NCBI GenBank assembly: GCA_035235625.1
Contig: CP141145.1
Location: 26,290,563-26,354,562, forward strand
DNA: 64,000 nt
Source: Saururus chinensis
Taxonomy: Eukaryota; Streptophyta; Magnoliopsida; Piperales; Saururaceae
Direction of reading: 5' to 3'
A program made the translations under genes and the position numbers. Each line of letters begins with the position of its first letter. Position 1 is the first letter of the stretch. The notes under the pieces are model-generated. The model was not told the origin of the DNA and did not search any database. It saw only the letters and a program-made list of their open reading frames with translations. Of the stretch, positions 27,811 through 41,059 are shown piece by piece.

Positions 27811-29094
27811 CAATGTCATAACTATATTGTTGAGCTCAATGTTTCAACTATGTGAAATCAACTATATACATTAAGATGATGAAAATAATAGTAACAAGGG
27901 TTAAAAGGATCCTCATAATTGTTTTTGGCAAAGATATATGGGAAATGGGGGAATGATGAAGGATAGGAATAAAATAAATTCCTCTAATTTAGACTGGAAG
28001 AATCGGCTACCATGGCTCTAGTGAAGCTGCCGGAGAAATCTAGAGCAAGGCCTCTTCTCAAAGTGAGGGAGATTGCTCTTTAGGTTTCAAGTTTCTTGGG
28101 CTCAATTTATATTTGCTTGAAAATTTTCAACTATGAACTACACTATTGAGTTGTAATGTAGTCATATGGTTTTTTATATTGTAAGTATGGTTTTATATTT
28201 TATTAAATTTATGTGCAAAATATATTCTTAAGAAAAAAGTTTGGATAAGCTTAGGCTCATGTACGGCTGGATGAGCTCATGCATCTTAAGCTATCAGATC
28301 GGCAGAAAACAATTTTGCCTCCTAAGTAATACCTGTCGTCAGGTTAAAATCTGATGGGCGATGATGTCTAGCGTGAGCCCTCTAGATCCTAAGCTCATCC
28401 AAATGGAGCTCTAATGTTAAAACTTATGTCCTTATAACCCATGCCTAGTTCGTGTTCAGAGGCTGGAGATATCAGACCATGGGGAGCCCATTTGATCTTA
28501 CAGTTGTTGATGCTAAACGTATACTGGCCACAAGTTACAGGGCACTGGATTTGTCATATTTTTTATTCATTACGTATGGAATTGTTATCATTTATTAACA
28601 CATTGATGTTGTAGTTCTACATTTACAGTTTTTTACTTGTTTTTTCTATATCGGTAATTTGGGGGCTGGGGACTGAAATACCCCTTTTCATGCTTTGTTG
28701 TCCCCTTCAAAAAAGTGCTATAACGAATATTTCGTTAGTTTTGATAACTCTTATGGGTAATATTGGTAATTGATACAACTATCAATGTTAATATGACCGT
28801 TCATGTTATAATGTAGGGACTACGCAAAGGGCTTATTTGTAAAGGAAGCATTTTCCATGATTGACATGTGCCAAGTACAGAAAATACATATTTATTTTCA
28901 AGATCACAGCACACATGCTAACACATATTTTAATATAAATATTAATATTAATATATATCCCGTTATTCTCAAAATTAAATACTTTACATGTATTTCTTAG
29001 GCACGACGGCTCGTGGCGAGCGGAACATAAAAAAACGTTTCGCATTGTAAAAGGTAGATAGCATCATCGTCGTGACCATTTATTGTAATTTTGT
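27811..29094. other. Intergenic, no gene seen
   Basis: A short frame from 28013 (MALVKLPEKSRARPLLKVRE, then a stop) is too short to call. The rest is AT-rich DNA without recognised repeats. Confidence 0.35.
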
Positions 29095-29270
29095 ACCCGG
29101 GCATGTGAAGTCATGTTTTATAAATTGTTGGCCGGGTCCGATTTTCCCGGGTCAACCAGGTAAAAAATCTAAGTCAATCCGGAAGCATAAATAATTGACC
29201 CTACCTGAAAAATCGACCGGGAACTGGGACCTGGTTCGACCGCCCCGTCTAAGCTGGGTTTTATAACACT
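29095..29270. mobile_element. Candidate small TIR element with CCCGGGT motifs
   Basis: Short related ends (TGTTTTATAAA and, inverted, TGTTATAAAACC) enclose clustered CCGGGTC / GACCCGG-like motifs, a pattern known from short plant hAT-like repeats. The ends match weakly. Confidence 0.3.
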
Positions 29271-29456
29271 TCTGCCTGCCCATTTTCTTTATTTAATCAG
29301 GAGATCCATGATGATCAGATCAATTACAATTAAGATGGTGCAACAGGCTACTGAGATCCAATTACAATGAAGATGGTGCAACGAGTTCTGAAATCTGTTT
29401 GTATAAAAAAAAAGTAGTAAATCGTGTGGTGTAGATATCATGAGTAGGATTACGTA

Positions 29457-29547
29457 TACTCTCTCCGCATGTCTTAGTATAGGCACTAATCTTAGTTTAT
29501 TTAAAATATTAAATAAAGTTATTAATATAGAACGGATGGAATATTAT
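29457..29547. mobile_element. Stowaway-like MITE
   Basis: TACTCTCTCCGCATGTC at the left and, inverted, ATTCCATCCGTTCTATATT at the right, about 90 bp in all. Same family style as 22916-23022. Confidence 0.55.
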
Positions 29548-30344
29548 TAAAAGTGATGTAGGGATATTAGTTTTTCACTCACATAAAGGGGCATGCAAAT
29601 TTTTTTTAAAGGACGGCACGTAGAGATTATGTCAGGGAATGTATAAATTTTCATCTTTTTTTTTAAAAAAAAAGGGCAGCATAAATAGAATTATGGCATT
29701 GAAGGCAGGGCACAGAAAATTCTATACATACAGTATACTGTATAAATTGAGAAGGGCAAAGTATCAAATGGGATTTTGATTTAGCAAATCATGCAATTCA
29801 AAGAAAAAACACCAATTTACCTTAAATTGTTTTATTTTTATTCAATCTATAAGTATAGAGTAGGGAACACAAATTATTAGTTTGTAGCTAGTTCTTTTTA
29901 ACCATTTATTTTGACAGTATATCTTATTCGCTCAAAGTTTAAGGAGTTCTCCTATGGGTATGACTGGATCTCCTCTACCTGAAAGTTTCCTTTGTTTGGA
30001 TTTTGATTAGGCCCCATCATCCTCATGTGGATTGATCTCATTTTGTATGGCATAAACATAGGGTAAATCGCAATCTTACTTTCGAGAATTTATACAAGTT
30101 TCCACCTTGCTAGTAGGTGCTTCCTTTGTTATATGAGAGCTGAGACGCAGGGTTCATCTCTAATTGAATGTTTATTCTCTAAAAGGGCTTGAAAGATCCT
30201 GCTATCTAAATATGCACGTATAGAATTATTCTTGAATTTGAAGGCCAAATGAGGTGGCAGGTTTCACAATTTTGCTACAACTTCTGAAATCTCTTTTCAA
30301 TGTTAATATTATTTAGCATTTTTGGCATGAAAAGAATAGGCATA

Positions 30345-30562
30345 TACTCTTTCTGTTTTATATTAACCACTACATTTAGAAAAAATTTATAGTAACAACT
30401 ATATTTAAAAAAATAGTAATTTTAATTAAATAGTAAAATTTATTTTTAAAAAAAGGTATAATAAGCTTATGATGCTTTCTTTTAAATACCTAAACTACTT
30501 AAATTAAATAAAATAAATTTTTTTACCAAATAAAATTATTAATATGAAACGAAGATAATATA
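30345..30562. mobile_element. Stowaway-like MITE
   Basis: The left end TACTCTTTCTGTTTTATATT and the inverted right end (TATCTTCGTTTCATATTAAT) form imperfect terminal repeats around AT-rich filler, about 218 bp. Confidence 0.5.
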
Positions 30563-32295
30563 CTATGATAAAGTAAAAAGAAGCTCATGCCCTTGCACTG
30601 CTCATCATCTCAAAGACAGAATTATTGAGAACTGCTCCTTCAATGAATTTTGGATGGACTGCTTCTAGGATTATTTTTTTAATAAAGCCTCATTGCTTGG
30701 GCTTCAATGCAGTCTTTTCTATTAATAAAAAACAAAAGTAACCATTGCACTTTCGCCTAACTCGAACTTTTGTTATTGGTCTCATTAAAAGTAAGAGAAA
30801 AAACCTTTTACAATGCTGATCATGGATAAGACAAAGAAACACATAAAGGTGGGAGAAGTGACAGGCTCTCCACTAAGCTCATGCCCAAGCAGCAACCATG
30901 CGTGGGCAGTCAAACAAAGACCGGCCGGCGCCGAGGTTGCGCCGCCGCCCACCGCCGGCAAACCAGCCGCAGCCCTCCGCCGTCCTTTTCATGCTTTGCT
31001 CCCCGACATGAACACCAACCAACCAACCCTAGTTCCAAGGCTGGTAAAACGCCCTTTCTCTCTCTCTTACTTTTGCATGCAGTTAATGACGTGGACGATG
31101 GATTGGTCAAACCCCGTGCTACATCATCGAAGAAGTGTACTGTGGGGGGAGCTGCTTACCTGTCAACCACATGCATTAAAAGTAGAAGGAATAAAAACTT
31201 ATATATATATATATATATATGGCTCTGCATGACGGGACACCCTTCAACCCGGACAATAAGGTGATGCCTTCTCTCTCTCTCCTGCTTTGTGCCTTGGCCT
31301 CGGCTGGTGAGGCCCCTGAACTGAATGATTGCTGTGTAGTAACAAAAAGGCCTATGTCCCATAAAAAGCCTGCCCCTGCCCTCCATGGTGCATTCCCCAT
31401 TTGCCTCCCCACTTCTTATCGTCGTCCATTCTTTTCAATTGAACCATATTATTTAAGGAACAGAGCTCGTTGACCAACTGGCCCCCCACCCACATCTGCT
31501 GGATGCTATGCCACTGGTCGTTACTATGTCCGAAGACCATGTTCGACATAAGCGAGGGAGGATGATGGATGGATCAAAATGGAACAAGTGCTGGGAAGAG
31601 ATCATAAAAATCACTGCCAGTCCCACATGCAAAGATCCCAGCGCATCACGTATGTACTAGTACTTTGCGCGTTCTTACAGTGGCGAGTACTTGCGCAGTT
31701 GTTCTACCATGGACGAAACACAGTGCATGAAGTCTGAGGACGTCACGTACGTTGCGCATCTACGCGTTTTATGGAGCTTGTATGGCTTACAGTACTCATC
31801 GCCATGGATTGACCCGTTTCATCACGAGTTTAGCTCATGTTGTCATGCATGGCTCAGTGAAGATTACATTGAGATTAGAGATTCATGGAGTCATGGGTGG
31901 AAGGCGCAGGCGCTAAATGGGGTTTTGTGACTAAATTTGTAAGCAGATTACAGCTTGGGACTGACTACTAATGTAAATGTGCATCAAAGTGCAGTAGAGG
32001 GGCAAAAAACGCACGTAGTTCAAGAAACGCAAGTGAGGTACAGTTGGTAGTGGACGCCCCTCGCAGCCATCTGCATCAACCGCCACATTACCAGACAGAG
32101 AGAGACCAGAGAGAGAGAGCCAGGAACCCTAGGTGGTACCCAGAAGAGGCTGCTGTTTTTCCGATGAGTAAAAACATCGTCGAGTCCTCGGTATATGCGA
32201 TGCATGTTGAAGTTCTCATATTCTTTTTTTTGTTTTCGTTTTTTTTCTCAATCGGAGAAGATTCATCAAATGAAAGAAATCATGAGCTAGAGATC
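30563..32295. other. Intergenic, 3' side of the TERMINAL EAR1-like gene
   Basis: Contains a GC-rich patch (30920-30990) and a TA microsatellite at 31200-31220. Several overlapping short frames exist, but none has family resemblance or codon signal that I trust. Confidence 0.35.
31200..31220. repeat. TA dinucleotide microsatellite
   Basis: About ten TA units without interruption. Confidence 0.9.
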
Positions 32296-32314
32296 AGAGA
32301 GAGAGAGAGAGAGA
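32296..32314. repeat. GA microsatellite directly after the stop codon
   Basis: On the coding (minus) strand this is a CT run that begins immediately after the TAG stop (32315-32317) of the TERMINAL EAR1-like gene, thus the first bases of its 3' UTR. Confidence 0.85.
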
Positions 32315-32862
32315 CTAGAAGGAGAAAGCCTCTGCCGACGCCGCTGCTGCAGACAGACCCGCTACCTCGGTGCTTGGCAAGCAGCCATTGGTGGCGGCCG
32401 CACCAGCCGCCGACTCCACCGTCAGCTCCGAGAAGCGGGACATGATGTCTTCGCCTTCTCCGCCCGGCCCACCAGGGGCATGGCCAGCAACTTCCTGGTC
32501 TCCTTCCTCGTCTTCGTCGTAATCCTCCTCCAAGTAGCAGTAGGACGTAGAAGAGGACTCCCCTCCTCCCTCGTCCCCCTCGCGGATCAGCATCTTCTTC
32601 CGCCCGGCCACCTCTCCCACCTGGTGGCCGCCCACTGCCACCGGCTCCGTCAGCTGCTTGCCGTCGCGCGGCGGAGAGAACACCACGGGCAGGTACTCGT
32701 CGGTGTCGCACGCGAACTTGGAGTTCTTGAAGTGCTCCCTCAGACCCTCCAAACCCTAAAAACAGTTGGAATTATTCTACAGGATCAGCATTTCAGAACT
32801 AAACATCTTCAACCGAAGAGGCTAATGAGCTAAAGAGCCACGGAAGGTCAAAGGCTAGAACG

Positions 32863-32896
<34 letters not shown>

Positions 32897-35289
32897 CTGG
32901 AGGCGAGCATAACTGACTTCGCAGATCTTTCTGGAGTTGAAAACCTCCCAGGGCTGTTTATGGAAAGCTTTGTACAGCCTCCATGCCGCCTGGGGCGAAG
33001 TCAGATTTACGAAGCCATACCCCACATTGCACTTGTTACTATACTCGACCACACAACACAACAAATTTCGATAAGATGATGAAGAAGAAGATTAAAATCA
33101 GAAACCTATCATGATCACCGAACAGACCAGGGTAGAGTAATTCCGAGAACTTGACAGGCATGTACTCACTTGAAGTCAATTGGGAGGTATACGAAGTCGT
33201 ATGCAGACATGGGTTGGTCTTCCCCTTCGGCAATCTGCTCGTTGCAGTGAATGCAATGGTTGTCCAGCATGTTCAACATCAGCTTCTGACTGGCACGCAG
33301 AAAATGAAGATAAACAATTAATCAGACTGGTTCTAATGGATAAATGATTCGGCCCCATGAGAGAGAGATAAAGCGATAACTAAACAAGTCACCTGTATTT
33401 GTTGGGTATGTTCTTGATCATCACCGTGGTTCTGCAGTCCCCGTCATCAAATTCCTCGGCAAAGAGGAAGTTGAGGTCCGACTTCCTCTTGGCGCTCTTG
33501 GATGACTTTGGATTCTGCTGCTGCTTGGCCTGACCGGACGCCAGGTCCACCCCATTCTTCTTCGGCCGCCTCTCAGCCTCAATCCCGGCATTGCTGAGGG
33601 CTCGGCGAGTATAACCATGAGGGGCATGAGGCTTGTTGAATTTAAGGCCGGGGTGGAAGGAGGAAGACGAAGAGGAAGGAGAGGAAGCGGTGCATGCGGT
33701 GGTGGAGAGACGCTTCGACTGGCCTCCCGCCCGGCTGAACTGGATCAGCAAGCGCTGGCCGTAAAGGCACTTCCCGTTCATCTTGGCTAGAGCCACAGCT
33801 GCGTCTCGCACATCGAAGAACTCTATAAAGCGGTGCGGCCGCTTGGACGGGGCCTCCCGCACCTCCTTCACTGCTCCTGAGACAAGTTAGGTTTGCAGAA
33901 GAACTTTTGAGCAAATAATGTCAGGCAATTGGACACCATTCACGAGCAGTTCAAATGCATGCAGCTGCAAATGCCTATCAGAAGAACGAGTTCGTGGTTT
34001 TTTTTCGTTTCTTCCTACTTTAATTTCATTTCTGGGAGGTTCTTGAAAGATTCTTGTTCCTGCAAACCAACCAAAACCTGGTGGAAAAGCACATGTTTTC
34101 ACCGATCTACAGCTGCTTAGCAATGGATTCATGAGCAGCTATTGAAGTTTTAGCTATCCACAAAGGTGATATGAACATAAATAACACTTCTTAGTGAGAA
34201 GACCTGTAAATTAATATACACGTTTTGATGCGCGTAAGCTGTCATGAATCAATATTGTTGTTCAAGTTTGAAAGGAATTGTGTACATAATTCGTGGTATC
34301 GGCAACTGGGTACCTTGAACACATTAGAATTGAGAAGAGAGAAGGCTGAAATTAATGACTCAAATTAACTACATGACTCAAGAGATTCCTCAGTGAAACT
34401 TGTCCAAATTCCGATTAAAACAATGGTAATCAATGGCTCGGCCATAGTTAGAATCCGGCAAATTTTTGCCGTCAAAAGGGAAATTTTTATGATTGCTTTC
34501 TTCTTTTTAATATATCTGCAAGCCTAAGTGTCTATATGGACAAAATTTTAAAGCGAAAAGAAAAAAAGAATAAACAAAAAGAAGAGATACTTGTGTGATT
34601 AAGCTTTCCATCTTCTTACCAAAGACCTGGAAGATTTCTGTCAGGTGGTCTGAAGGGACCTCGGGGTCGATATGGAAGACGACGATGGTCCCCTGGTTGT
34701 GGGCGTCCGGGCCCCCGGGCGGCTGCGTGGAGAACTGCGCCCACACTGCCCGGCCATCGACCAGGCCCCGTCCCTGCGCCGGTGGCAGCGGGACCGACGG
34801 TGGCAAAGCACTCTCCTCCTGCCCACCCCAATTCCGCATGAGCAGAGAGTAGTGCTGGCCCAGCCGGCTCTGCTGCTTCATGTGCTGGCTCTGCACCTCC
34901 AGCACCGCCTGTTGAGCGTCCCTCAGGTCGTAGAAGTGCACGAGCACAGCTAGCTCTGCCTCCGTCGCCCCTCTCTTCCTCTCCATCACCTGCACCGCCC
35001 TGACCGCCCCGAACTCCTCCATGTCCCTCCTCACCACCCCTTCCGTCACGTGCCCCGGCACCGAGCTCAGCAGCAACGCCCGCGTCGCCCCCGCGCAAAC
35101 TGGCGGCGCCGACACCTGCGCGTACGGCAGAGGCGGCGTCCCCAGCACTTGCATTCCGGGGGAGGGGTAAGACAAGTAAATTGGGGGCTGCACGAGGGAA
35201 AACTGGTCCTGGTGGCTCTGAGGGGCGGCGCCACTGCTGGGCCAGAACTCCTCCGCCCCGGGATCCAGCCTCACCCCACCTCCGCTCAT
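32315..35289 (-). CDS. TEL: TERMINAL EAR1-like Mei2-type RNA-binding protein
   Basis: Five exons on the minus strand: 35289-34620, 33876-33393, 33289-33170, 33038-32897 and 32755-32315, giving 618 residues in one frame. The N terminus has LDPGAEEF, a family mark. RRM1 is at about 70-137 (RALLLSSVP start) and RRM2 at about 200-273 (TIVVFHID ... [15 protein letters not shown]). The C-terminal Mei2 RRM3 is at about 372-487 ([44 protein letters not shown]). An acidic stretch ([11 protein letters not shown]) follows. Length agrees with known TEL proteins (roughly 530-680). Relatives maize TE1 and rice PLASTOCHRON2/LEAFY HEAD2 restrict leaf initiation rate and leaf maturation at the shoot apex; the RNA targets are poorly known. 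All splice sites are GT-AG, though the fourth donor is unusual (GTCCTC). Exon 1 is GC-rich, unlike the AT-rich surroundings. Confidence 0.95.
32865..32892. repeat. GA microsatellite in intron 4 of the TERMINAL EAR1-like gene
   Basis: Fourteen GA units. On the transcript strand it is a CU run starting four bases after the intron 4 donor, so it overlaps the region bound by U1 and splicing factors. Confidence 0.9.
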
Positions 35290-36582
35290 CCCTCCGCCGG
35301 CAAAAAAATATTAACAACAATATAATAATAATAACAAAACAAAAACCCACTACCCACAAGCACTCTTAAACCCCAGAAACCACCACAGAACCTCTCTTTC
35401 TCGCCTGCCCCGTTCCAGCCCGGAGCCCCGGACCTTCTCGTTCTAATCGCCGCAGCGGGGAGGCTAACCGTCGCCTCGACCCGTGAGCGGAAAAGGAAGC
35501 AGGGAGGCCACCGAGCCGGCCTAAACAGGAGCTTCAACTCAATCGAACCCTCCGAATCCCCAAACACGACGACGACCACCACCAGAGCCACCGCCGGGTC
35601 AGCCTCCAAGTCTGCTCGTCCTTCTCCGACCTCCTCCCAGTGCAGCGACGCCAGCCCTCGCACGCTTCGAGAAAACGAGAAGAGGGGTCAAAATTCGGTT
35701 TCCGAAAATAGCCCCGGCGGGGGGCGGAATTTGCCGCCCCATCCACGAATGATTTTCCGAAAATGCCCTTATCGGGCGGGCGTAGAGACTCGCGGCGACC
35801 GCCGGAGGGGGGTCATGATCAGCAGAATCGGGGGCGAATCGGGTGCAATTTATGGCGGGGGGCGTCTGAGAAAGACCTCCCGAAAGAAAGAAGGTTTCCT
35901 TTCAAGGGGCAAACGGGGTTGGAGATTTGCTGGAAAATCTTAGGAAGTGAAAGCGTTTGCTTGAATGCGATGCTTTTTGCTGTGCTTGGGGAGGTAGCTC
36001 TAGCATGCATTTCAGTACGATGGTAACACGATTCAGGCAACTTAGCCAAGCTGTAGGGTTTTGGCAGCTGAGAACTAGTGCCTGCCTGTCCCCTCCTCTC
36101 TCTACCAGGTGTTTTTTTTTTGGATGAAGTCTCTCCCTCCATGCTTACTCTGAGCGGGATAGGAATACATATGAAACGTTTGTACTTTTGAATTGTATTG
36201 TTAGTTATATTAGCCTATTTTAGTGTAAGTGATACATTATTAATTTTTAAAAATAAATATTATACATATATATTTCTTACGCTCGACTCATTATTAGAAC
36301 ATAACATAAAAAATATTTCCTTATGTGGATATTTACTATTTTTTATATATATCTAAACATCTAAAAGGTGAATATTTATCAACTATATATTGGTACGGTG
36401 GGCTAGCCAAAATTAAGGGTGATAAATTTATGATCTAAACAAAAATAAGATGTAAAGTAATAGTCTTATATATTTGAATCATGTTTTGCTTACGGAAATG
36501 CCTTAATAATAGGTAGTTATAGATCAAAATACATGCACAAAACATACACAAAGTCAGATATGTTTATTTTACTTTTGTTATA
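35290..36582. other. 5' region of the TERMINAL EAR1-like gene
   Basis: A GC-rich leader/promoter zone up to about 35900, then AT-rich DNA. Frames within it (for example 35286-35663 minus) have no family resemblance and are taken as 5' UTR or promoter DNA. No TATA box could be chosen with confidence. Confidence 0.4.
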
Positions 36583-36770
36583 TACTCTATTTGTCTTATA
36601 ATAATTATTATATTTAAAAAATTAATAATTTTTATTAATAGAGGAACCTACATATAAGAGAAGTGAAAATAAGATTACATTACTTTTTTAGGTACCCAAT
36701 TATTTAAATTAAATTAAACTATTAATAAAAATAAATTTATCGGATTTATTAATTTAGGATAGAAGGAGTA
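36583..36770. mobile_element. Stowaway-like MITE
   Basis: The left end TACTCTATTTGTCTTATAAT and the inverted right end (TACTCCTTCTATCCTAAATT) are imperfect terminal inverted repeats. TA flanks are present. About 188 bp, AT-rich, no coding. Confidence 0.65.
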
Positions 36771-39700
36771 CTTATTTTTGGAATCATGTTTCATCATAAT
36801 CCGTATTATTCCCGAGAGTCGTATGATAGTTGTGTTGGGTTTGATAACCTATAATAGCAAAGTTGTTTTGCTGTCGCATTTGAAAATTGACTATTTTTTC
36901 GAGACAATGATGCTTGTACTTAAAGAAGGATTAGTTTTGGACTTATCGCAGAGAGAATTAGATTTATGCCACTAAAGACCACATTGGGAACAAAAGAACA
37001 CAAAAACGAAGACATTTTCACTTGCATTCTACAAGAAGACACAGATTGCCGGTTACATACATGTCCATGGTCATTTGTTTTAGCAATTAATATTACTGGT
37101 CGATCTTTTGAAACTTATGTTGTTTAATTCGATAAGTGTTTTTTCCTCTTAAAAAAAAGCTCAATGTGATTTTTGTTAAAGTTGATGAGATATTAGAGGA
37201 CTCAATGAAGGCTTTGCAACAATGGATGGAAGTCTCCTAATTTACCCACAGAGCCTAAATTAGATTCAGTACAATATGAAAATCACAAAAAAATATCCCA
37301 CAGAGCCTAAATTAGATTCAGACGCTGAAGATGTTCTTGTCATTAACAAAACCAATTTCTGACATATGATGCCCAAGACCTCAAAAGCTGGGGGACTTTG
37401 TTTTTTCTGAGAACCAGAACACATTCAGCCAGCGACTGGCCGTTTGAGCTGCCATTCATGGCAAGGCAATTTGTATTGCAAAGTCATGGACCCAAAATAT
37501 TTGTATACTGGTAGAGTTGCAGACTTGCAGGGTGCACGGCTAGCGAACTTTCTGAAATCCAATCCATACGCTTAATTGAACCAATTCCGCTCATTGATCA
37601 AGTTACACGTTAACTAGCATTTCAGTTGGGCTAGCTAGGGGAAGGGGTCACGATGCCTCAACTATGCCTGGGGACTGTCAAGAAGATGTCTGCGTGATTT
37701 TTTAGTACCAGAGGCATCTTTTGATGTGCATTTATTTTGATGTCAATGGATAACCGAATCATTGATCTTTACCTGTGGATGCACAGTACCTTGACTCCTG
37801 CAAGTATGTATAGCATTTCGATACATATAAATCTATGGTACAGGAACATATATGTATTTTGTGCTGATAACAAAAGGTATTACAACACCAAAGAAGATCA
37901 AAATTAGTATAGCCAGAACAACCTTATTAGTCTTTGCCACAGCTTGCATATTTGGGAAGCATTTTTGATGCTCTTACGTATTAACAAAGTGTCCTAACAC
38001 AAGAATTTATGGGAGCCGTTTATTTCAAAAATCAATGACATACATACTAACGCATTAATATATGCTATTGATTTCAAATATCAATGACTCACATGTGTTC
38101 CTTATCTTTAAACGCTTTGTCAATATGGAGTGTAGAAAATACTTCCACATATCTAATATCTTATACTCATTGTTAAATTATAACTACTACAAAACATAAA
38201 AAATACTATAAAAGCAATGTTGCCTACTCATAGCATAATCAAACTCCCAGTTTAATCCCGTATCAAACTCACTATCCCAGCAGCATTACTCTAATTTTTG
38301 TATTGAAAAATTCAGCATTTTATTTATGTTGGGAAAATTTTGTGACAGAATTCAAACGCACTAGGGAGTTGTCTCGCAGAGTAAAGCGTAAAAAAGATGC
38401 CGAAAAGCAAGAAAGCGCAGGTGGTAGTAGAAGAGGTACCCAAGAATGTGGGTCACCCGGGGGATATTGCCTCTGAAGAGCAACACTTCAATTGAGCTTT
38501 GTCAGTAGCCTCACCAACAACTGTACAAAGATCTTTTGTAGGGCTTAGGGCTTCAACTGTAGTCTGTACACAACTGCTTCACCCCACCCACAAACAGCAA
38601 CTAACCAGAGCCCCTACTGCATGCATGCGAGTCACCCAAAAATGCTCACAAACCCCCCTCTGGCCCTCTCCATCTTTGACGTTTCCACTGTCTCTTCCTC
38701 TCTCTTTCTTGGCTCAGACGGTCAGAAGTCAAACCCTGCTATACTGACTCCAAAGCTGTTTTTCTATTTTCTTCATGTTTCTTGAGACTGGCTTTCTTGC
38801 TGGGTACCAAAATAGAAGCCATAAAAAGTAGGCCCAGGTCCAGGCCCAGGCCCATAGGAATGATGATTAACCGGAGGGCAGAGACGAAATTTTCTAGAAG
38901 AGAGAGAGTATTTTGGAGAAATTATGGGGAGGGGATAAGTAAGAGGGAAACGGAGCGAAGCCCACGGCAGGTTCGGGAAGATGAGCAGAGACGACAAAAA
39001 GGGTACGGCACCGCTTCGGGAGGTTCCGAGACCCATATGCCTTAGGTAGTTGACATTTATTTACAAGATTACCCCTCTTCAACTAATTGTTCTTGAAATC
39101 ATATTAATTAGCACCAAGGGTGACTATAAATTTTGTTAATCTATCTTTTACTACAAGTTTGAATTAGTTTGAGTATATTTTAATAACATGGGCCTTACCT
39201 TTTATATTATGTTAATGGTAAAATATATGTGACACTCTATTATTTTCAACATAATACCATATTAAGACACCTAATAACTCTTTCTTGAAATAATAATTGA
39301 GGAGATGATCTAATGTCCTAAATCATAGCCTAAAAATAAGATTTGTAAAAAAGGGACATAGTTGGTTTACAAATTATTTCTCTTTATGTATGTACTTTAA
39401 AATTTTTTAAAAGCATACCTAGGGTTAGAAATAATTTTTTTATGTGGGTTTATATTTTTTGTATCTTTTTAAATAATTATATGCATGTAAAAAAAATATA
39501 TGGTAATGTTGTCTTTTTTTTTTAGTGACTATAGTCAGTTGTTTAAGATATAGTCGTAATACTTATTAAAACATAGCTAATATTATTTAATATTAAAAGC
39601 ATCTTATTGTGTGAGATACTTTGTATGTACTTTAAATTTAGATATATTTTACTTACTTTTACTTTGAGAATAGTCGAAGCTTCGGCTTATGATTCACTTA

Positions 39701-40439
39701 TTAAAGTTAAAGATCAAGCTGAAAGATTTAGCCTCCTCAAGCTCTGAAACAAACTTGAATAGATCAAGTGCAAGCCGAACAAGCCTCACATTTGACTCGG
39801 CTCAATTCGTAAACACCTCAAACTAGAGTGTATTTGGGTTAGTATAATACTTATTATTATATGTATGTATGTGATCTAGGAAGCATGTATTATGTAATTA
39901 TAACGTGCAAGGCATACTTTTGTTCAATACATACTTTATCTCTAATTTGTTTTATTTTATTTTATCTAATTTATATTTACACATATAATGCATGTGTATT
40001 CTTGTTATCCCCATAAAAAAAATTGTTCTTGGAAATAAAGTATTACTGGGTTATAATTATTTAATAATAAGATGTAATGAATCAAATATGCAATCTAATG
40101 ATGTTTTCATTTTTGGGTTTAACGGGGATGTCTAATATGCTTAGAACTCGACTAAAAGGAGTACAACAACCACCATGTCCAACATGTGTGATGTATATTT
40201 TAGCCCCAGTTGAAAAAATAGTGAACAACGAGAACCACACTTAAGAAAATGGTTTTATTTAACACCAAAGGACATGAATATGAGGCAATTTTTTTTTTTT
40301 TTGCAAATGAAGCTATTAATATGATGTGAGAGAGTAATAATCCTTATCAATATATATAAGAGACTCTTGTGGGTATGACCATCGCTAAAATTGTTTGAGC
40401 CAATAATATACATTGCAATAAGGATTATTGCGAGGAACA
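36771..40439. other. Long intergenic stretch, no gene supported
   Basis: AT-rich DNA. A short GGCCCAGGTCCAGG-type tandem lies near 38830-38855. A GCTTCGGCT / AAGCTCTG / GACTCGGCTC motif group at 39670-39830 recalls common plant interspersed repeats. The open frame near 38773-39045 on both strands reads as low-information sequence. A 14-base T run is at 40288-40301. Confidence 0.4.
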
Positions 40440-41059
40440 AAGTCGAGCAAGAAAAACAATCAAGAGAGAGCACACCGGATTTTACATGGTTCAGAAATGG
40501 GTACCTACATCCACAAGATCACACAGTTTCTACTATTTAGCAAAAAGAATAATACAAGATGATTACTATTTTTCCAAGTCTCATCAATGGCCAACAATTA
40601 CACCCAACAAAAGAAGAGAGCCTTCTATACTCACAAGGAACATCAAGGCTTGTATCAATTTATTTGGGGAATGAAATCCCGAAGAAGCCAATTAGAAAGA
40701 GTCCAAGTTGGTTCCGGAATTTGTTATCTAGATCGATCAATTGTTGTGAATTGGCAATCGATTGATCTTTGCCTCGGCTAGTTCTGAACCTGGGAGTGAT
40801 CTTGTACCATTGATCAATCACCAAACACCTTGACCTGATTTTCAACATATCCAAAACAAGTGACAGTCGATATGTTTGGTAGCAATCAATCACCTAACAA
40901 CTTGGCCTGATTTTGAATGTATTCATTTTGGGTGCTGATCAATCACTCTAAAATCGATTGATCACCCCAATGCCTGCATGCTGTTCAAATAGGGTGGCGA
41001 TCGATCACTCTGGTGCACCAACTAATCATCCTCACACAAATTGTCTTTTATAATTCACA
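40440..41059 (-). mobile_element. 3' LTR of the large Copia element
   Basis: On the minus strand a GAGAGATT-type polypurine end near 41061-41070 is followed by TGTGAATTATAAAAGAC. The far part contains the TTACATGGTTCAGAAATGGG segment typical of Copia R-U5 regions. Several ATCGATTGATC-type sites lie at 40730-41010. The outer boundary is approximate. Confidence 0.55.

Noticed and set aside
31691-31930. Possible small gene at 31691-31930
   Set aside because: Single short frame, no motif, no promoter or splice context that I could trust.
32315-32833. Arginine/glycine-rich and other overlapping frames in the TERMINAL EAR1-like locus
   Set aside because: They are shadows of GC-rich exons in other frames. 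Only the spliced frame carries the RRM motifs.
34595-35369. Plus-strand proteins over exon 1 of the TERMINAL EAR1-like gene
   Set aside because: Complementary shadows of the real minus-strand exon; no domain is visible.
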